Shown: positions 1-10,159 of the stretch, one piece after another
Position numbering within the stretch: position 1 is the stretch's first letter
Layout of the letters: each line of letters opens with the position of its first letter
DNA from: Argyresthia goedartella
Lineage: Eukaryota > Arthropoda > Insecta > Lepidoptera > Argyresthiidae
NCBI GenBank assembly: GCA_949825045.1
Contig: OX463812.1
Coordinates: 5,006,661 to 5,070,660, forward strand
Direction: 5' to 3'
Length of the DNA stretch: 64,000 nucleotides
The notes under the pieces: generated by a model
Seen by the model: the letters and a program-made list of their open reading frames with translations, nothing else
What the model was told of the DNA's origin: nothing
Database searches by the model: none
Made by a program: the position numbers and the translations under genes

Positions 1-573
1 GAATTGCGCAGAGTTGAAGGTTTCAAAACGTTACGGACCTTTTGAGGAAACAGCTAGTCCAGACCCATTTCGGAAAATCAAATCGCAATTGTGTAAACCC
101 GGTCTATTTGGATCGTTATATCCGTGAACTAATCGAGCACATGAAATATCATTGAGTACTCACGTCGTAACACTACGACGAATAACCATACGATATCCCA
201 AACAAATATTATAAATTGTGGTCGACCACATAAAAGAAGCTCCAAGCGCCCATATATACAAAAAAATAAATGGTACTAGTACACAAAATACAACAAAGAT
301 CGATCTGGCGCAAAACACCGCTAACTGATGCGAAATACTGGCTTGCGGGCATACATGCACTCTCTGTATAACTTGAAACTCTAACTTCCTGAATCAATCT
401 TCGTTCAACTATTGTACATCTAACGAATTCTCAAGAAACTAGAAATTCAGACTTATCATTCTTGACTTGACATTTCACAGCTGAATCGGGACATCTCTTT
501 TGGGGGTAGATAGAATAGACGATCATAGCTTTCTGACAGCTGCGGCTCGACCTTAGCTATTTATGCCGTTACA
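1..573 (+). mobile_element. Long-LTR family, copy C (3' part)
   Basis: This stretch matches the 3' quarter of the long LTR at 4601-8033 and part of the copy at 22901-24958. The shared text begins with gaattgcgcagagttgaagg at base 1 (same text near 7434), so the element continues left of the window. It ends in ...gccgttaca at 573, the same terminus as copy A at 8033. No TGG-type primer site follows, so it is a 3' LTR or a solo LTR, not a 5' LTR. Orientation is taken from the TATA/Inr promoter of the other copies. Small open frames inside it have no recognisable content. Confidence 0.75.
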
Positions 574-632
574 CTCTAACTTAACCATCACTTTAATTTA
601 AACAATAAAACTAAAATTCAGACTTTTTTTTA

Positions 633-1100
633 CCTTTATCTAGACACGTATCATAAACCCTCTTTACTGCGTCCAAAAACCACACGTTACGACCAGCATA
701 ATGATAAACTTCTTGGTAAAAACTCATTTCTTATCTGAATATTGAGCATTATGAACATAATGTACCAAAATTTGTCAAATTATCACATTCAAATTTCGAA
801 CGCCGGCGCCCGCCTGGTGCCGCCCCTAGTTGTCTGTGCAGTTGGTACTTTTGAACATGCTAAAAATCTGCAGAGCATGCGACCAAGGCCACAATGCCGG
901 TTGAACATGTGGTACCTGAACACATCAAAGAGAGCTTATCATAAGTGTGAAGATAAACTAGTGTATGAAACCGTACATAATTAGGCATTAAAACTCTCGA
1001 GTGATATTATTATGAAACTCGCCTTCGACTCGTTTCATAAACCCACTCTCGAGTATTAATGCCCCCCCATTATGTAGCAGTCACATAAAGTACTACGAGT
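633..1100. repeat. Dispersed repeat R1, copy a
   Basis: This copy is similar to 15611-15985. Shared blocks include cacgtatcataaaccctc, acattcaaatttcgaacgcc and agcagtcacataaa. It is interrupted by a foldback insert (984-1063) that is absent from the second copy. The 80-codon open frame at 742-984 lies across this repeat and resembles nothing I know, so I treat it as chance. The class of R1 is unknown. Confidence 0.6.
984..1063. mobile_element. 80-bp foldback insert in repeat R1
   Basis: Two arms of about 36 bases are near reverse complements: ggcattaa...actctcgagtg on the left, cactctcgagt...ttaatgcc on the right, with gaaactcg/cgactcgtttc at the centre. Repeat copy b (near 15957) lacks it and reads ggcattatgcagcagtc straight through, which is an empty-site comparison. 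A catta(t) motif flanks both sides. It has no coding capacity, and the family is not recognised. Confidence 0.55.
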
Positions 1101-1683
1101 ATTCTAACAAAATTTTAATTGCCAGCAATGTACAGCAAACAATTTATTAAAACCCTCCAAACATGAACGCAATGATAAGGACGACAATACTTTTATCATA
1201 TTTTGTCACAGTTTTTCACCCCGTACCGCGACATGCCTTGTACCAAATACATTATCAATATGCATAACGACAATTGTGAGTTAACCCACCATATTTAATG
1301 TGCGAATTTCGATAATTTCATTGTTCAGTCATTTCACGTAATTATGATTTGCTAATCCATGCAAACAATTACTAATGGAATATATTACTATCACTTTAAA
1401 TAAATGCCCGTTTTTAGCTTCTAGTATGTCACGGGTTTTTTCTTGAGTGCGACTTTACTAGCTGAGTCTGCTTTTCAAGCTTTTGTGGTGGCTAGTGGGT
1501 TGCTCTATTGACCTTTAGATTTTTTTCTCTTACACTTTGAGGATGATATCGAATGAGAAATATATGCCTTTGGCAGCATCCCAGGAAGAACCGCTTTGAA
1601 GCCGAGAGTAATTTCTAGCCACTGTTCTTATATCAGTATATCTTATTTATTGAGTTATCTCGGTTGTAACTATGATTTTTAAG
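1101..1683. other. Unassigned A+T-rich DNA
   Basis: I see no coding frame, RNA gene, clear repeat or inverted structure here. Confidence 0.5.
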
Positions 1684-2010
1684 TAGAGGTCCCGGGTTCG
1701 AATCTTGGCTGGGGAAGAGCAAAACCCAGATCTTGGATGTTAACATGTTTGTGTCGTCGTCATTCCTGGTACCCACGACATAGGGAATCCTAGTGTAGGG
1801 CCAAAAGCAATGTATGTGACCTCTGTGTCGCTGTGGTCGTGGCTCTGCCTACCTCGCGAGAGGTCCCGGGTTCGATCCCCGGTTCAGGTCTTGGATGTTT
1901 ATATGTGTATGACGTTGCTCTTTCCGGTTCCCTCGACACAGGATATTCTGTTCTAGTGTGGGGCCAGAAGGAATGAATGTGCCTTTATGTCAATCTTTAT
2001 GTTAAATGTT
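1684..2010 (+). mobile_element. tRNA-derived SINE, head-to-tail dimer
   Basis: There are two successive units. The first (about 1684-1823) is 5' truncated and begins at an RNA polymerase III B box (ggttcgaatc, near 1695). The second (about 1824-2010) has an A-box-like tgtcgctgtggtcg and a B box ggttcgatccc near 1868-1880. Both bodies then run cttggatgtt...gtgtatgacg or gtgtcg...gggaatcctagtgtagggcc. Body fragments of the same family recur at 57690-57775 and 59240-59360. The family name is not assigned. Confidence 0.65.
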
Positions 2011-2339
2011 TAAGTTTATGTTATGTAGGTATGCATGCAGTAAGCAACGTATTTCTAATACCAACTACTTCTCAAACATTTAAACACCAAACATCAAACA
2101 TCAAATTATTTATTTGTTGATTAAAAACTTCATTTTAATCCATACAGGGTGTTACAGAAAGTTGTAGTCATATTTTAAGGAGTGCTTAGGGACATAATTC
2201 TGAGCAAATTTCTCTATGAAACCGACTTGATCGGAGCAACTTTATTTTTCACTTCTCCATACAAATCAGCTGACCGCCCGGGCCGAAATATATGGAGGAA
2301 TGAAAAATAAAGTTGCTCTGATCAAATGAGTGTCATTTG

Positions 2340-2386
2340 TTCATAAAAGTTGTTCAGATAAAATTTATCTGAACAACTTTTATGAA
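2340..2386. repeat. Perfect 47-bp palindrome
   Basis: Arms of 23 bases (ttcataaaagttgttcag...) are exact reverse complements around a single central base. It lies in the right arm of the foldback MITE and is separated from the next palindrome by six bases. Confidence 0.9.
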
Positions 2387-2392
2387 TTTATG

Positions 2393-2443
2393 AATTTAAA
2401 AGGTTTTCAGGGACATTTAATGTCCCTGAAAACCTTTTAAATT
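2393..2443. repeat. Perfect 51-bp palindrome
   Basis: Arms of 25 bases (aatttaaaaggttttcaggg...) are exact reverse complements around one central base. The right arm matches the terminal part of the MITE consensus (atgtccct...ccttttaaa), so the left arm is the added copy. Confidence 0.9.
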
Positions 2444-2471
2444 TTACTACACCTTTGTGTTAAACACTGTA

Positions 2472-2954
2472 TAATGCAAGAAAAACTAATACTAATTTTG
2501 TTCTGTTTAATATACTTGGAAAAAATCGTTGTGAAAACCTCCATAACTTCCGGAGTTCAGATGAGCCAGCCCCTCGTCACCCAACATATGGTTTTGAATG
2601 GCTAAAAGTGGGCACAATTTTAAACAATGTGTAAGCGAGCAGTTGTTTTTTGTTATTACTGGTTTTGGAACAGGCTTTTACATGAATAAAATTACGTAAA
2701 ACCGACCTGGCCTTTATATTTTTCAATGTTTCACTTAAATAGCCGTCTTATTAAATGGAACTACTTAAGAACTGGAAAGTACTTAACAGACCAGAAGTAA
2801 CTTTACAAAACAGTTTAATCCTCGCCCCAAAAGGTATTTAAAAATTCAGTACACAGACGGCTTTACGCGGCTCGTCCCACGTTAATTCTACGTCGTCAAA
2901 TTAGCATTTCGTATGACGTTATCAAAATAATTGTGAAAGGCCCGCGAAGTTTTT
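2472..2954. other. Unassigned DNA
   Basis: No open frame, RNA gene or repeat is recognised in this stretch. Confidence 0.5.
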
Positions 2955-3110
2955 GGGGGAACCCTTATTACTAAGCCTACGCTGTCCGTCCGTCTGTCTG
3001 TCCGTCAGTTGGCTGCTTGTCATGAATAGTAATAGGCAGAGAGTTAAATTGTTTGCAGAATGAGTATTTTGGTTGCCGCTAAAGCAACAAAAAAAAATAT
3101 ATTTTATAAT
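2955..3110 (+). mobile_element. CCGTCC dispersed repeat, 5' part
   Basis: The stretch holds ggaacccttattactaagcc, then gtccgtccgtctgtctgtcc, then a gttgccgctaaagcaacaaa block. The same order is seen at 9160-9310 and 40390-40560. It is a short interspersed family that I recognise as very common in lepidopteran genomes. The 3' part (ggaacccttcgtgcgcgtgtccgac-like) is absent here. Confidence 0.65.
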
Positions 3111-3412
3111 GAGTGATCCCCATATGACTGCTGTGACTTCTTTATTTTTTCTTGTTCGATTGTGTTTTTTGTTTGTTTTTGGAGGTAACTTCGTGCATTT
3201 TTGTTTAATTACGTATTTTGTTAAATAGAATAGCGATTAAGTTTTTTCGCTACTAATTAATTACTTAACGATGAAGTTTTGTCTACTAACTGAAATCTTT
3301 AGATTTTTTTATCAACGGACTATTTTGTTGTATCAACTTTGATAAGTCTGTAATTTCATAATTTCTTTATTTTACTGCAATAACATACGCAAAAAAAATA
3401 AGAAAAAAAGGT

Positions 3413-3528
3413 CTCTTGTTAGAGATAAGCTCGCCTATGTAAGGCGAGCTTATCTCTAATAAGAGATTTCTTCCAGAAAATTCATGACAAAATTGCTGCT
3501 GACATGGCAACAGCAATTTTGTCATGAA
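3413..3528. repeat. Two adjacent hairpins
   Basis: Palindrome one (3413-3465) has 24-base arms built on gagataagctcgcct with one mismatch and a 5-base loop. Palindrome two (3481-3528) has 18-base perfect arms built on ttcatgacaaaattgctg. The first arm sequence (ggcgagcttat) also occurs unpaired in the LINE tail near 17853 and at 10602, so the hairpin was made from a dispersed repeat. Confidence 0.85.
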
Positions 3529-3794
3529 CGTTTCATAATATCATAATCATTTATTCAGTAAAAAGTGTACAGTAGAATTTCTTGTTTTTACATTTGTAAA
3601 AGAATAAGGGATGTTCACTAATTAGTTTATTCATATTTCTTCTACTACAAAATATTACTAATTTTCTACAGCGAAGTCCAGATGTACGAGTATGAGACAG
3701 TGTCGTACAAGAATTTCCGTCCCTAAAAAACAGCCTAGCTACCTACCCTATCGATTACATAATAAGAACTTTCAACGTAAAAAATTTTTCATTA

Positions 3795-4070
3795 TCATCC
3801 TCATCAATCAGCCCACATTCACCCACTGCTGGGTATGTGCTTCTTCTTTACCACGCCATCCACTCCGGTCCTGAGCCTCCCGCATCCACTGCCTACCCGC
3901 TATTGCGATGATGTCATCCGTCCATCTGGCTGGTGGTCTGCCGACTGGTCGTCGTATGGTTCTGGGTAGCGACTCTGTAATTAATTTATGGTCAAGAAGG
4001 TTATGGCCATAAAACGCCAATACGTCTTCGCAAGTCTTCCTGTCATGTTAGCCTATTACACCCAAAACCG
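3795..4070 (-). pseudogene. RTE-clade LINE, 3' terminal fragment
   Basis: The minus-strand frame at 3808-4020 encodes the extreme C-terminus typical of RTE-clade polyproteins: TIRRPVGRPPARWTDD, then AGRQWMREAQDRSGWR, then ...QQWVNVG before a stop. The stop is followed on the minus strand by a GATGATAATG-type simple tail, as expected for the RTE 3' end. No endonuclease or polymerase domain remains. This is a severely 5'-truncated dead copy. A host gene is unlikely because GRPPARW...QQW is an RTE signature. Confidence 0.8.
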
Positions 4071-4212
4071 TTGGTGGAGTCGAGTGCAATAGTTACCGGT
4101 AGGGACCACGGTGAGGTGTGAACTCGGAGTTAGAGCTACTGATCAGTCACATCGGGAAATGACAATACTTGGTATTATCCTAAATCTAGCGCATTATCAG
4201 CATCTACAAATT

Positions 4213-4453
4213 TTGCCAGAGGCAATTATGAGGGGAGCGACATCTTCGGGAGTAAAGTAAAAGGCTTGAGATGCGCGCAAAAACTAGACTAATTTATTAT
4301 AGGAAATCCTAGCTTATATACTAGGTTGGTACATGTTATTAATGACGTGCAAAAGACATAGTGCGTGATGAATATAAATATACCTTATCTGTGACGGTCG
4401 TCAACTTATCTTAACATTACGTGAAAATATGACTAACATAGTCGACCGGCACA
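4213..4453 (-). repeat. 3' LTR (minus-strand element)
   Basis: About 240 bp, nearly identical to 8852-9092. On the minus strand it starts TGTGCCGGTCGAC and ends ...CCTCTGGCAA. A purine-rich tract (aaaggagggag on the minus strand, 4456-4475) lies just upstream, as expected of the plus-strand priming site. An internal tataaatatacc-like stretch is present in both copies. Confidence 0.85.
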
Positions 4454-5262
4454 GATACTCCCTCCTTTAGGTAAAAAAATAAATGAATATACTTATAACA
4501 ATGAACAACATAAAATAAACTGGCCGCACACTACATAAAATAAACTAAAAACTGGAAAACAGCAAAACACTAGGAAAATGGGGCTTCGCGGTTAGTAAAC
4601 TGTAATGGTAGACAAGAGTCAGTTCATTTAATACTTCATTTTGCGTGACAGAGGGCTAGCCCATCGCCGCACGGTACACATTGAATACAAGAGTCGGTTC
4701 AGTTAACGCTTGGGTTATCGATTAGTTCGAAGTAAGTTGACCAGAAAGGGGCCTGAGAACGTGGTTGGTTCGAGGAAGAGAGGTCGGGTCAGGTTTTTTG
4801 TCGCATTCCTGCGAAATGTGTAGGGATCAGAGCCGATTTGGCTGCGCGCTGAATAAATTATGAATAACTAAATAATTGAAGGTTTATGGAACTATACGGA
4901 GAAAGCTAATGTGTTGACTGCAAATATACAATTGCGATTGATTATTACGATGTGGTGAGTCTGACATCACGGGTTTGAATATCATTCTAGTGATCTTTGT
5001 CTTAGACGCTAGCGTTTGGGCAGGCTTAATTAATTGCAACCGCTTATATAGCCAGCGATCGACAAATTTTGTGTATCGGCAATACCAAATGACTTGAGTG
5101 ATAACCGAAGGTTGATTAGAAACTATGCGAACACAAAATTGTAGAACAGCGGGCGTGCATTACATGGTTGATTGAAATTAGACCCTGTGTAGTTAGAGTT
5201 AAGAAGCTAGCGCTTGGGCAGATTGTGTCACGCAAAGGACGCCATCTCAGACATGTGGGGCC

Positions 5263-5269
5263 TATAAAT
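5263..5269 (+). promoter_or_regulatory. TATA box of long LTR copy A
   Basis: TATAAAT sits in cctataaatacg. In the intact copy B the matching TATA is followed by an initiator TCAGTC about 32 bases later. Here the initiator half lies at 6506-6511, displaced by the LINE insert, so the promoter is split. Confidence 0.65.
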
Positions 5270-5297
5270 ACGAGCGCGTGGGTGGGGAAGTCATTCA

Positions 5298-6496
5298 CCT
5301 GCCCCACGATGAAGACCAGGCTCAACGCCATGACGGCAGAGCTGAAGCGCCAACTTGATCTCCACGCTGAAGAATCTTGGGAACGCCACGTCGAGTCCAT
5401 AGGCGACTACAAACCCGCCGTGCATCGCCTGTGCCGGGCTTTGTCGACCACTCCTGCTCCTGTTCGACCAATCCTGGGCAGCGACAGCCTACCAAGATTC
5501 CGAGCCCAAGACCGTGCGGAGATCTTCGCCGAATGCCTCGAGAAGCAATTCAAGCCGAACCCAACAGATGATGTGGAGCACGTCGCAACAGTCGAGAGCC
5601 ACCTGCGAGAGTACTTCGCCACACCGATAGCTCCCGAAGAGGACCCCATCGTCGTCACGCCCGGCCAGATTGTGCGTGCATTCCGACGTACCAAGCCCAG
5701 GAAAGCCCCGGGCGCAGACCGAATACCCATCACGGCACTGTTACATTTGCCGCCACGCACTGTGGCGGCCGTTACGCACCTGTTTTACGGTATCTTGCGC
5801 ACGGGTCACTTTCCAACCCAATGGAAGGAGGGCTTGGTTATCATGTTGCCCAAGCCGGGCAGGGACACCAAGCTGCCTGAGAGCTATCAGCCGATCACCC
5901 TACTGAGCACCATCTCAAAGGTGTTTGAGAAGCTCCTGTTAGCGAAGTTACTGCCCCACATCCAGCCGCGCCCGGAACAGTTCGGCTTCAGGCCCGAGCA
6001 TTCTACGACGCTTCAGCTCACCAGAGTACTGAATGACATGACGGTCTGTTTGAACAAAAAAGAATACACTGTCGCAGTACTTCTGGATATGGAGAAGTCG
6101 TTCTACAGATTATGGCACGAGGGGTTGCTGTACAAGCTGTCGACGTCCCCTGCCCCAAGAAGAACGGTCAAGACAATCGCCTCTTTCCTGAAGAATCGCC
6201 GCTTCCGAGTGATGGTGGAAGACGCCGTCTCCGAGGAACATCCCGTCGCAGCCGGCGTCCCCCAGGGCTCTTGCCTGTCTCCCACCTGCTACGCCCGATA
6301 CACGGACGACATCCCCGTCGGGCCGGCTGCCCAGCTGGCACTCTTCGCAGACGACGCAGCCTACTAAGCGTCGTCGGCCATCCGATGACCTGTCCACAGG
6401 AGTGGACAGAGGCGATTCTTCGGGAAGAGGTCCGTTGACCTGACCCCGACTCTTCACGCCCCATAAGGGGTGCGTGAGATGACTAAGAAGAAGAAA
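5298..6496 (+). pseudogene. Jockey-clade LINE fragment (reverse transcriptase, internally deleted)
   Basis: It is flanked by a 12-bp target duplication ggaagtcattca (5286-5297 and 6497-6508) and ends in an aagaagaaa tail. The open frame runs to 6367 and encodes the linker and the fingers-palm of a Jockey-type polymerase: RKAPGAD, ILRTGHFPTQWK, LLDMEKSF, GVPQGS and LFADDAA. A stop follows that last motif directly. The second Asp usual in motif A (AFDRVWH) is Tyr (SFYRLWH). Thumb and C-terminus are deleted, leaving about 130 bases of 3' end. The frame appears to begin upstream at 5168, but 5168-5297 is LTR sequence. It is 5' truncated and has no endonuclease. Confidence 0.85.
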
Positions 6497-8033
6497 GGAA
6501 GTCATTCAGTCCTTACGTCAAACTACTGTAGTACACATGTCTTTCGGTAATCTGTACAGTTCGGTCTGCCGTTTTACGCGTCTGGAACTGGAAGATTTGT
6601 GATTGCGTGCTACAGTGGATTTTCATGTGTGCCTGAAGCGCCGAGATATACCTCGGTTCCTATCCTTTAAATCAACCTACCCCAAATTCCAAAACTATCC
6701 TTGGGTCGTTAGATAAGAACTTGTAGGTAATTTGATCTGAGTCTGAGTCTGGGCTTGAAGCGACCCTAATTTCCTTTTTCCTTCACCATAGGGTTCCTGG
6801 ATTAGCTCTTAGGATATTCGCGAGTTAATCTTCTCCCCATTCCATTCGTGTAGCGAGTTTAGAAATTCGCACACACACAAGTCGTTAAACATACAAACAC
6901 ATTCAAATCAAACACAACCAGCTTCGAGTGGTGTCGATGATGGACGTGGTATAACACTAGGATTTTAGACTAGGCTAGAAAGGAGTTTAGTTGAGGCTAA
7001 ACCTAGGTTGTCAAGGCATAGGGAGACTGTTTGATCAATGAGGTTCCGCGGATGAAAATAACAAAATCAGAACAAAGTATAAACGTTGTCAATTCAGATA
7101 ACCTATCCTGTTGATATATTTGACATTTGAGTGTTGTCGGGGACGCGCGAAGAGATCAAATTATAGTCTAAAGTTCATCGTTTAGGGACGGGTAGATAAT
7201 TTTGCCTTGCTTTGGATCGATTTGATTCAAGTTGCATCTTTAAATTAAATGTAAATTTCGCTGGAGATCTAAGGTGTATATTGTGTCACGCATTTATTTT
7301 GCTGGGCTCAGTCGAGTCGAGTTGTGGTCAACGAGGTGCCTAAATTGGTATTTTCCGAAGTACGTAACTCGTTGTGGAGAGGGTTAGATCTCCAAAAGCA
7401 CTAAAGAATACGTTTCGATAACATCCAGCTCGAATTGCGCAGAGTTGAAGGTTTCAAAACGTTACGGACCTTTTGAGGAAACCGCTAGTTCAGACCCATT
7501 TTTGAAAATCAAATCGCAATTGTGTAAACCCGGTCTATTTGGATCGTTATTGCCGTGAACTAATTATATAATTGGAGCCACTAAAGCCGCTACTAGCGAG
7601 CACATGAAATATCATTGAGTACTCACGTCGTAACACTACGACGAATAACCATACGATATCCCAAACAAATATTATAATTTGTGGTCGACCACGAAAAGAA
7701 GCTCCATGCGCCCATATATATAAAAAAAAATGGTACCATTACACAAAATATAACAAAGATCGATCTGGCGCAAAACACCGCTAACTGATGCGAAATACCG
7801 GCATGCGGGCATACATGCTTTCTCTGTTAAACTTGAAACTCTAACTTCCTGAACTAATCTTCCGTTCGACTATTGTACGCCTAACGAACTTCTCAACAAA
7901 CGAGAAATCAGACTTATCATTCTTAACTTGCAATTTCATAGCTGAATCGGGACATCTAAGTTGGGGGTAGATAGAATAGACGATCATAGCTTCTGACAAC
8001 GGTGGCTCGACCTTAGCTACTTATGCCGTTACA

Positions 8034-8851
8034 AAACTAACCTAACCTATAACTGGAAAAGATCCGCAGGAGAGTCGTCTGATGCTGCAGCCGCCCATTT
8101 TTTTCAGGAATCGATGAGTCAATTTACATCGCATGTCGTTGAAGTTGTAATCACTGTTTTTTTATAATTGCGACCGTGTCTATTAATTAAATATGTCACC
8201 TTGGCTGTAGGCAGTCAATGATCTCGTACGTCATGTGTACGTGCGTGCTCTTCAATCTTGAGTCAATATTAAGTTGTCGATTGATGAAATTTGTGTGCCT
8301 TAAAACCTTGGGATTTGACAACATAGGGCACATCTTGTACACCAATCGTTTATATATATATATCTCTTCAGTGATTTGATTATTCTTCGTGCGATGTTCT
8401 TCCTGGATGATTTCAATATTCGTTGTATTAGGTATATCGATGATGTTTCAATACTCTTCTGGGGGCTGGAACGGCTTCCCATGTCTTGAACTTGAAAAAG
8501 CTGCTTGCTGTAAATGAATTTGCCGACGCGATCGTTTCTGCTGGTGCGAGCTCCATTTTGATAAATCAGCAGTCGGCTGACTATCGGTTCATTGTTCATG
8601 CGGTATCTTGAGTTCGATGCGGGAAATCTTCAGTTGAAATTATTTATATTTTGGCTTCTGGTCCGTTTTCAAATCTGGTCCGGTCATGGCTTGCTTGATG
8701 TCGTCTTGGTTGCCGAAGTCGGGCTCGGCGGTCTTGGACGAAGTGCTTCTTGCTTGCACTTCTAAGGTGGCAGCACACGGAGTTTTCTTCGCGGCTGGGT
8801 CCATGCTGCTATAACCGAAGGTTGCTGATGTTCAAAAGTCGGGTCACCAAT
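8034..8851 (-). pseudogene. Leader and gag-like remnant of the minus-strand LTR element
   Basis: Reading minus from the right LTR, there is a primer site, a short leader and a start codon at 8804 opening a 54-codon frame to 8640 (begins MDPAAKKTPC). Another open frame of 99 codons follows at 8599-8300 with no recognised motif. I place both as the N-terminal part of a decayed gag because of position only. Everything downstream is lost or interrupted by the long LTR. Confidence 0.5.
8833..8849 (-). other. Primer-binding site
   Basis: Minus-strand TGGTGACCCGACTTTTG begins 2-3 bases inside the LTR end. TGG is the expected complement of a tRNA CCA end. This sets the element's orientation. The tRNA species was not determined. 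Confidence 0.65.
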
Positions 8852-9092
8852 TTGCCAGAGGCAATTATGAGGGGAGCGACATCTTCGGGAGTAAAGTAAA
8901 AGGCTTGAGATGCGCGCAAAAACTAGACTAATTTATTATAGGAAATCCTAGCTTATATACTAGGTTGGTACATGTTATTAATGACGTGTATAAGACATAG
9001 TGCGTGATGAATATAAATATACCTTATCTGTGACGGTCGTCAACTTATCTTAACATTACGTGAAAATATGACTAACATAGTCGACCGGCACA
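8852..9092 (-). repeat. 5' LTR (minus-strand element)
   Basis: It pairs with 4213-4453 at equal length. I see very few differences (for example tgtataaga versus tgcaaaaga in the middle), so the two LTRs diverged little before or since the nested insertions. Confidence 0.85.
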
Positions 9093-9159
9093 CAAATTAA
9101 TTAATTTTTACCTAATAAGAACCACGACACTCTATTTTACTCGTGTATATTCCTATTCA

Positions 9160-9710
9160 GGGTGCTGTATCCGAAGGGTGCCAAATGAGACCGTATTGCT
9201 AAGACTCCTTTGTCAGTCTGTCCAGAGGCAGAGTTGAAATTTTGACAGAATGTGTATTTCTGTTGCTGCTATAGCAACAAAAATTATTTTAGCTTAGTTT
9301 AGGCGGCAAGAATCCGCAATCAGGTTGTATAATTGGTTAATGTAATATAATTTAAGTACACGTAATATTTTTTTGTGTATTGCTTAATTTTTAACGGAAA
9401 TAAATGAATAGGAATGAATATGAAATAAATAATAAACTGCACGAGATTTTATAAATTAAAGGGAACACCCTACAAAAGTCGTGTTTGAACACCCCCGGCT
9501 GTTTAACAAACCGTATCACAATCCAAATATGAAATAGAATTCGCGGGTTATTACTGGTTGTGGTGGCGCAATTGGTTTGATATCAAAGTTCTGGGTTTGA
9601 ACCCACATTCAGACATAATATTATTTTCTTTGTGTTTTATTATGTTTTGTGCATAAGTTTTCTTTTAAGATGTTACGGAACCCTTCGTGTACGAGTTCGT
9701 CCCGCAATTT
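9160..9710 (+). mobile_element. CCGTCC-type dispersed repeat, interrupted
   Basis: The 5' part (9160-9310) has gaagggtgccaaatgagacc and ttctgttgctgctatagcaa. The 3' end (9670-9710) has acggaacccttcgtgtacga. Between them lies unrelated A+T-rich DNA containing the tRNA-like segment at 9555-9610. The same family is seen whole at 40390-40800. Confidence 0.55.
9555..9610 (+). repeat. tRNA-like (SINE head) segment
   Basis: An A-box-like tggcgcaattggt near 9564 and a B box ggtttgaaccc near 9593 are spaced as in tRNA genes. The acceptor and anticodon stems do not pair convincingly, so I call it a SINE head or tRNA pseudogene. Confidence 0.45.
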
Positions 9711-9939
9711 AAAGTATTTTTTTTCGTAAAAACAAAGAACAGAGCTTTTTGGGATATTTTTTTATTGCGATAAGAAAATTATTTATTCGCATGAATCTGC
9801 CATGTAACTTTTTCTGTTGGAACTCTGCCAAAGGGCCTAAAAGTAATGCAGTTTGATAGCAATAAATTATTACCGGACAGAGCTTTTTGCATAAAGGCTT
9901 TACGACGAACAAAACGAGTTAAGCCTTAGATACAATGTT

Positions 9940-10150
9940 GAGGAACATGTTACTTAACAACTACGTGAACCCAAATATCGGGATATTTGGGTCACGTACA
10001 ATAGGACACATGCGTGCGTTCGCGCTCGGAGCGGGAGCAAGCAACATATTGCGCGTCAGATCACATGTCACGGAGCATGTTTCTGGGCACTGTGCAACGT
10101 TGCAGCTAGACAGAGATTGAGCGTTGCGCGACATTTTTGGGGACATTTTG
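9940..10150. repeat. Hairpin-containing segment
   Basis: acgtgaacccaaatatc and gatatttgggtcacgt (9962-9997) form a near-perfect hairpin. The following 150 bases are C+G-richer than the surroundings and open on both strands (about 61 codons each), but no protein similarity is recognised. It may be a fragment of a DNA transposon. Confidence 0.3.
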
Positions 10151-10159
10151 TCCTCTAGT

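Larger units (their letters stand above)
2143..2471. mobile_element. Foldback MITE with TA ends and serial hairpins
   Basis: The element runs from TA-CAGGGTGTTA on the left to TAAACACTG-TA on the right, consistent with a TA target duplication as used by Tc1/mariner elements. The left arm (cttgatcggagcaacttt...) is reverse-complementary to gaaaaataaagttgctctgatcaa near 2303-2326. The right arm holds two extra perfect palindromes (2340-2386 and 2393-2443). A relative lies at 32335-32470 (kttgctcagatcaaa-type core). It encodes no protein, and the class is inferred from the ends only. Confidence 0.55.
4601..8033 (+). mobile_element. Solo long LTR, copy A (about 2.2 kb without insert)
   Basis: It begins TGTAATGGTA at 4601 and ends CCGTTACA at 8033, with a 4-bp target duplication aaac (4597-4600 and 8034-8037), as Gypsy-group integrases make. 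Removing the LINE insert (5298-6496 plus its duplicated site) leaves about 2.2 kb, which is long for an LTR. It is alignable along its length with 22901-24958, and its 3' quarter with 1-573. It carries a TATA box and initiator but no coding frame. No internal region or second LTR is attached, so it looks like the product of LTR-LTR recombination. Confidence 0.75.
4213..9092 (-). mobile_element. Degenerate LTR retrotransposon (host of nested insertions)
   Basis: The element has two near-identical LTRs of about 240 bp (4213-4453 and 8852-9092), a primer-binding site inside the right LTR on the minus strand, and a purine-rich tract inside the left one. A candidate 6-bp target duplication caaatt flanks it (4207-4212 and 9093-9098). 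Orientation is minus. The internal part (4454-4600 and 8038-8850) keeps only a leader and a short gag-like start; protease, polymerase and integrase are missing. A solo long LTR occupies 4601-8033. Gypsy-type affiliation is suggested by the primer site but not proven. Confidence 0.75.

Noticed and set aside
5168..5297. N-terminus of the 399-codon frame as a real protein start
   Set aside because: This part is LTR sequence left of the LINE target duplication; the in-frame opening is accidental.
9555..9610. Functional tRNA gene
   Set aside because: A and B boxes are present, but acceptor and anticodon stems do not form.
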